A stretch of DNA of 64,000 nucleotides. Source: Cetobacterium ceti. Its GTDB lineage: Bacteria; Fusobacteriota; Fusobacteriia; Fusobacteriales; Fusobacteriaceae. The notes beneath the pieces are model-generated. The model did not search any database and was not told the DNA's origin. It saw only the letters and a program-made list of their open reading frames with translations. Shown here one piece after another: positions 63,014 to 64,000 of this stretch. The position numbers and the translations under genes were made by a program. Each line of letters begins with the position of its first letter. The stretch's first letter is position 1. The stretch covers positions 62,001-126,000 of the forward strand of contig NZ_FUWX01000004.1 of the NCBI RefSeq assembly GCF_900167275.1. Direction: 5' to 3'.

Positions 63014-63721
63014 ATGAAAGTATTAGAAAATCTGCTAAAAAATGCAGAACTTCTAGATAAAAGAGCTTATTTTACTGTGGATATAGATGGAAATATAAAA
63101 AGAAAATCTATGAATTTTTCCATGGCAGCAGTAGCTTTTTTGAAAGATGAAGAATTAATTAATAAAATTATTGAAGGGGAACTTTCTAAAAATGAAAGAT
63201 TCCAAATGAAAAAAATAGATAGATTAAGTAATTTAACTATTGAAGCTTTAAAAAGTAATCTTATGAAATTAGTAATAAATGGTAATTTAGAGTTTGGAAA
63301 AAAATATGGGAAAGAACTTTATTTACGTAATAAGAATGAGTTTTTTCAGACATTAGGAAACATAGCTCTTATGGATAATATGGATTTTTATAAACCTCTT
63401 ATGGTTTTATCAATGGAAAAATTATTAGAAGAGAAATATAATGAAGAAATTTTATATTTAGGATTAAGTTATTTATGTAAACAAAGATGTGATTTACATA
63501 TTTTTGAAAATATAGATGAAGAAAATATAAATAAAGAAGAAGTTTTAGAAAATGCAAAAAAATCACAAAATTTAAAAATTGTATCCTATGGAAAATTATT
63601 AGAAAAATATATATTTAAAAATGAAAAAAAATATCTTAATATCTTAAAAAAGAAATTAGAAAATAAAAGAGAAACAATGACAGAGATAGAAGGGGAGATA
63701 TTAAACTCTTTGTTTCTTTAG
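63014..63721 (+). CDS. Hypothetical protein, mostly helical, downstream of lpxK
   Basis: A 235-residue soluble, Lys/Glu/Leu-rich protein without transmembrane segments or signal peptide. Secondary structure looks all-helical, with possible TPR-like repeats (for example NLTIEALKSNLMKLVINGNLEFGKK interrupted at residue 90, and FFQTLGNIALMDNMDFYKPLMV). I do not recognise the family. The zero-base gap to lpxK implies coupled translation; it is followed by a PTS EIIA gene 16 bases on. A link to envelope lipid synthesis is only suggested by position. Confidence 0.75.
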   Translation: MKVLENLLKNAELLDKRAYFTVDIDGNIKRKSMNFSMAAVAFLKDEELINKIIEGELSKNERFQMKKIDRLSNLTIEALKSNLMKLVINGNLEFGKKYGKELYLRNKNEFFQTLGNIALMDNMDFYKPLMVLSMEKLLEEKYNEEILYLGLSYLCKQRCDLHIFENIDEENINKEEVLENAKKSQNLKIVSYGKLLEKYIFKNEKKYLNILKKKLENKRETMTEIEGEILNSLFL

Positions 63722-63737
63722 GGGGGATAGATAACCA

Positions 63738-64000
63738 ATGATAGAATATTTTAATAGTAAATTAATAACTTTAATAGATAATAAAAATTCTAGTAAAGAT
63801 GATATTTTAAAGGATATGGTTCACCTAATAAAGGAAAATACAAATTATTTAGAGGATGAAGAGGATTTTTATAATCAAATAATCGAAAGAGAAAAGGTTG
63901 GAAGTACAGGAATTGGAATGGGAATAGCTATTCCCCATGCAAGATCTCAAGCTCTAGATAAAATTGTAGTAGCTATAGGACTTTTAAAAACTCCAGTGAA
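63738..64000 (+). CDS. PTS EIIA-type-2 domain protein (3' end outside window)
   Basis: The first 87 codons of a gene that runs past the window end. The fragment begins MIEYFNSKLITLI and contains GIGMGIAIPHARS, the EIIA type-2 (fructose/mannitol/PtsN) active-site signature with the phospho-accepting histidine at about residue 67. It could be a sugar EIIA, a stand-alone PtsN-like regulator, or the start of a multidomain EII or BglG-type regulator. The GGGGGG site precedes ATG by about 12 bases. Confidence 0.85.
   Translation, partial: MIEYFNSKLITLIDNKNSSKDDILKDMVHLIKENTNYLEDEEDFYNQIIEREKVGSTGIGMGIAIPHARSQALDKIVVAIGLLKTPV

Overview
The window is 64 kb of AT-rich chromosome (about 30% G+C by eye, with arginine almost always AGA). 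It is densely packed with core genes and shows no phage, insertion sequence, CRISPR array or tRNA gene. It combines an LPS-producing diderm gene set (lpxC-fabZ-lpxA-lpxI-lpxB-msbA, lpxK, gmhA, a GT9 heptosyltransferase) with features common in Firmicutes (yggS/ylmE-sepF, a YlmH-like S4 protein, strong AGGAGG ribosome sites, a small SRP RNA, PcrA, oligoendopeptidase F). Low G+C plus LPS plus this gene order points to Fusobacteriota, probably Fusobacteriaceae (Fusobacterium or Cetobacterium-like). The genus is an inference.

Layout. 1-12.8 kb is a co-directional translation and proteostasis block: infB (5' end cut), rbfA, recJ, tig, clpP, clpX, lon, engB, valS. 12.9-19.6 kb holds a LysR regulator with gmhA, a secreted endonuclease/phosphatase-fold protein with thiN, a small membrane protein, a uracil permease and a membrane-anchored PepF. 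An AbgT transporter (minus) is convergent with pepF. 21.3-34.1 kb holds sppA, ybaB, a DUF374 acyltransferase, metG, galU, groES-groEL, a phosphohexomutase, hemW, yggS-sepF and a PP-loop thiouridylase-like gene. 34.1-39 kb on the minus strand is an iron and tRNA-thiolation module: two TtcA-like paralogues, two FeoA-domain proteins, FeoB and a tiny Cys-rich membrane protein. A FeoC-like Cys-rich winged-helix gene diverges from it. 39.4-46.9 kb holds a CrtI-type desaturase coupled to an ABC1/UbiB-type kinase, a diacylglycerol-kinase-like enzyme, a GT9 glycosyltransferase, a ClC transporter, the SRP RNA gene ffs and ylmH. 47-64 kb holds pssA, then uvrD/pcrA and the lipid A operon through msbA into rph and rdgB, then hslU-smc-lpxK, an unknown gene, and a truncated PTS EIIA gene.

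The genes serve three main programmes: protein quality control (tig-clpP-clpX-lon, hslU, groESL, ftsH-independent SppA and PepF peptidases), envelope lipid and LPS synthesis (lpx genes, DUF374 acyltransferase, pssA, DagK, GT9, gmhA, galU), and iron/sulfur handling (feo genes beside PP-loop tRNA thiolases). Several start codons were moved from the longest reading frame because a clear ribosome site supports a downstream start: the LysR gene, metG, the GT9 gene, clc, the kinase, lpxA, feoA, and the Cys-rich and FeoC-like genes.

The strongest unexplained signals are: a three-way-junction-shaped leader just upstream of the clpP ribosome site; a second, perfectly placed in-frame ribosome site inside pepF that would produce a cytosolic form; hairpin-T-tract elements set directly against ribosome sites (including groES) with no room for a promoter; and the coupled CrtI/ABC1-kinase pair. 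No wholly new system is evident. Most of the window is conserved housekeeping DNA.
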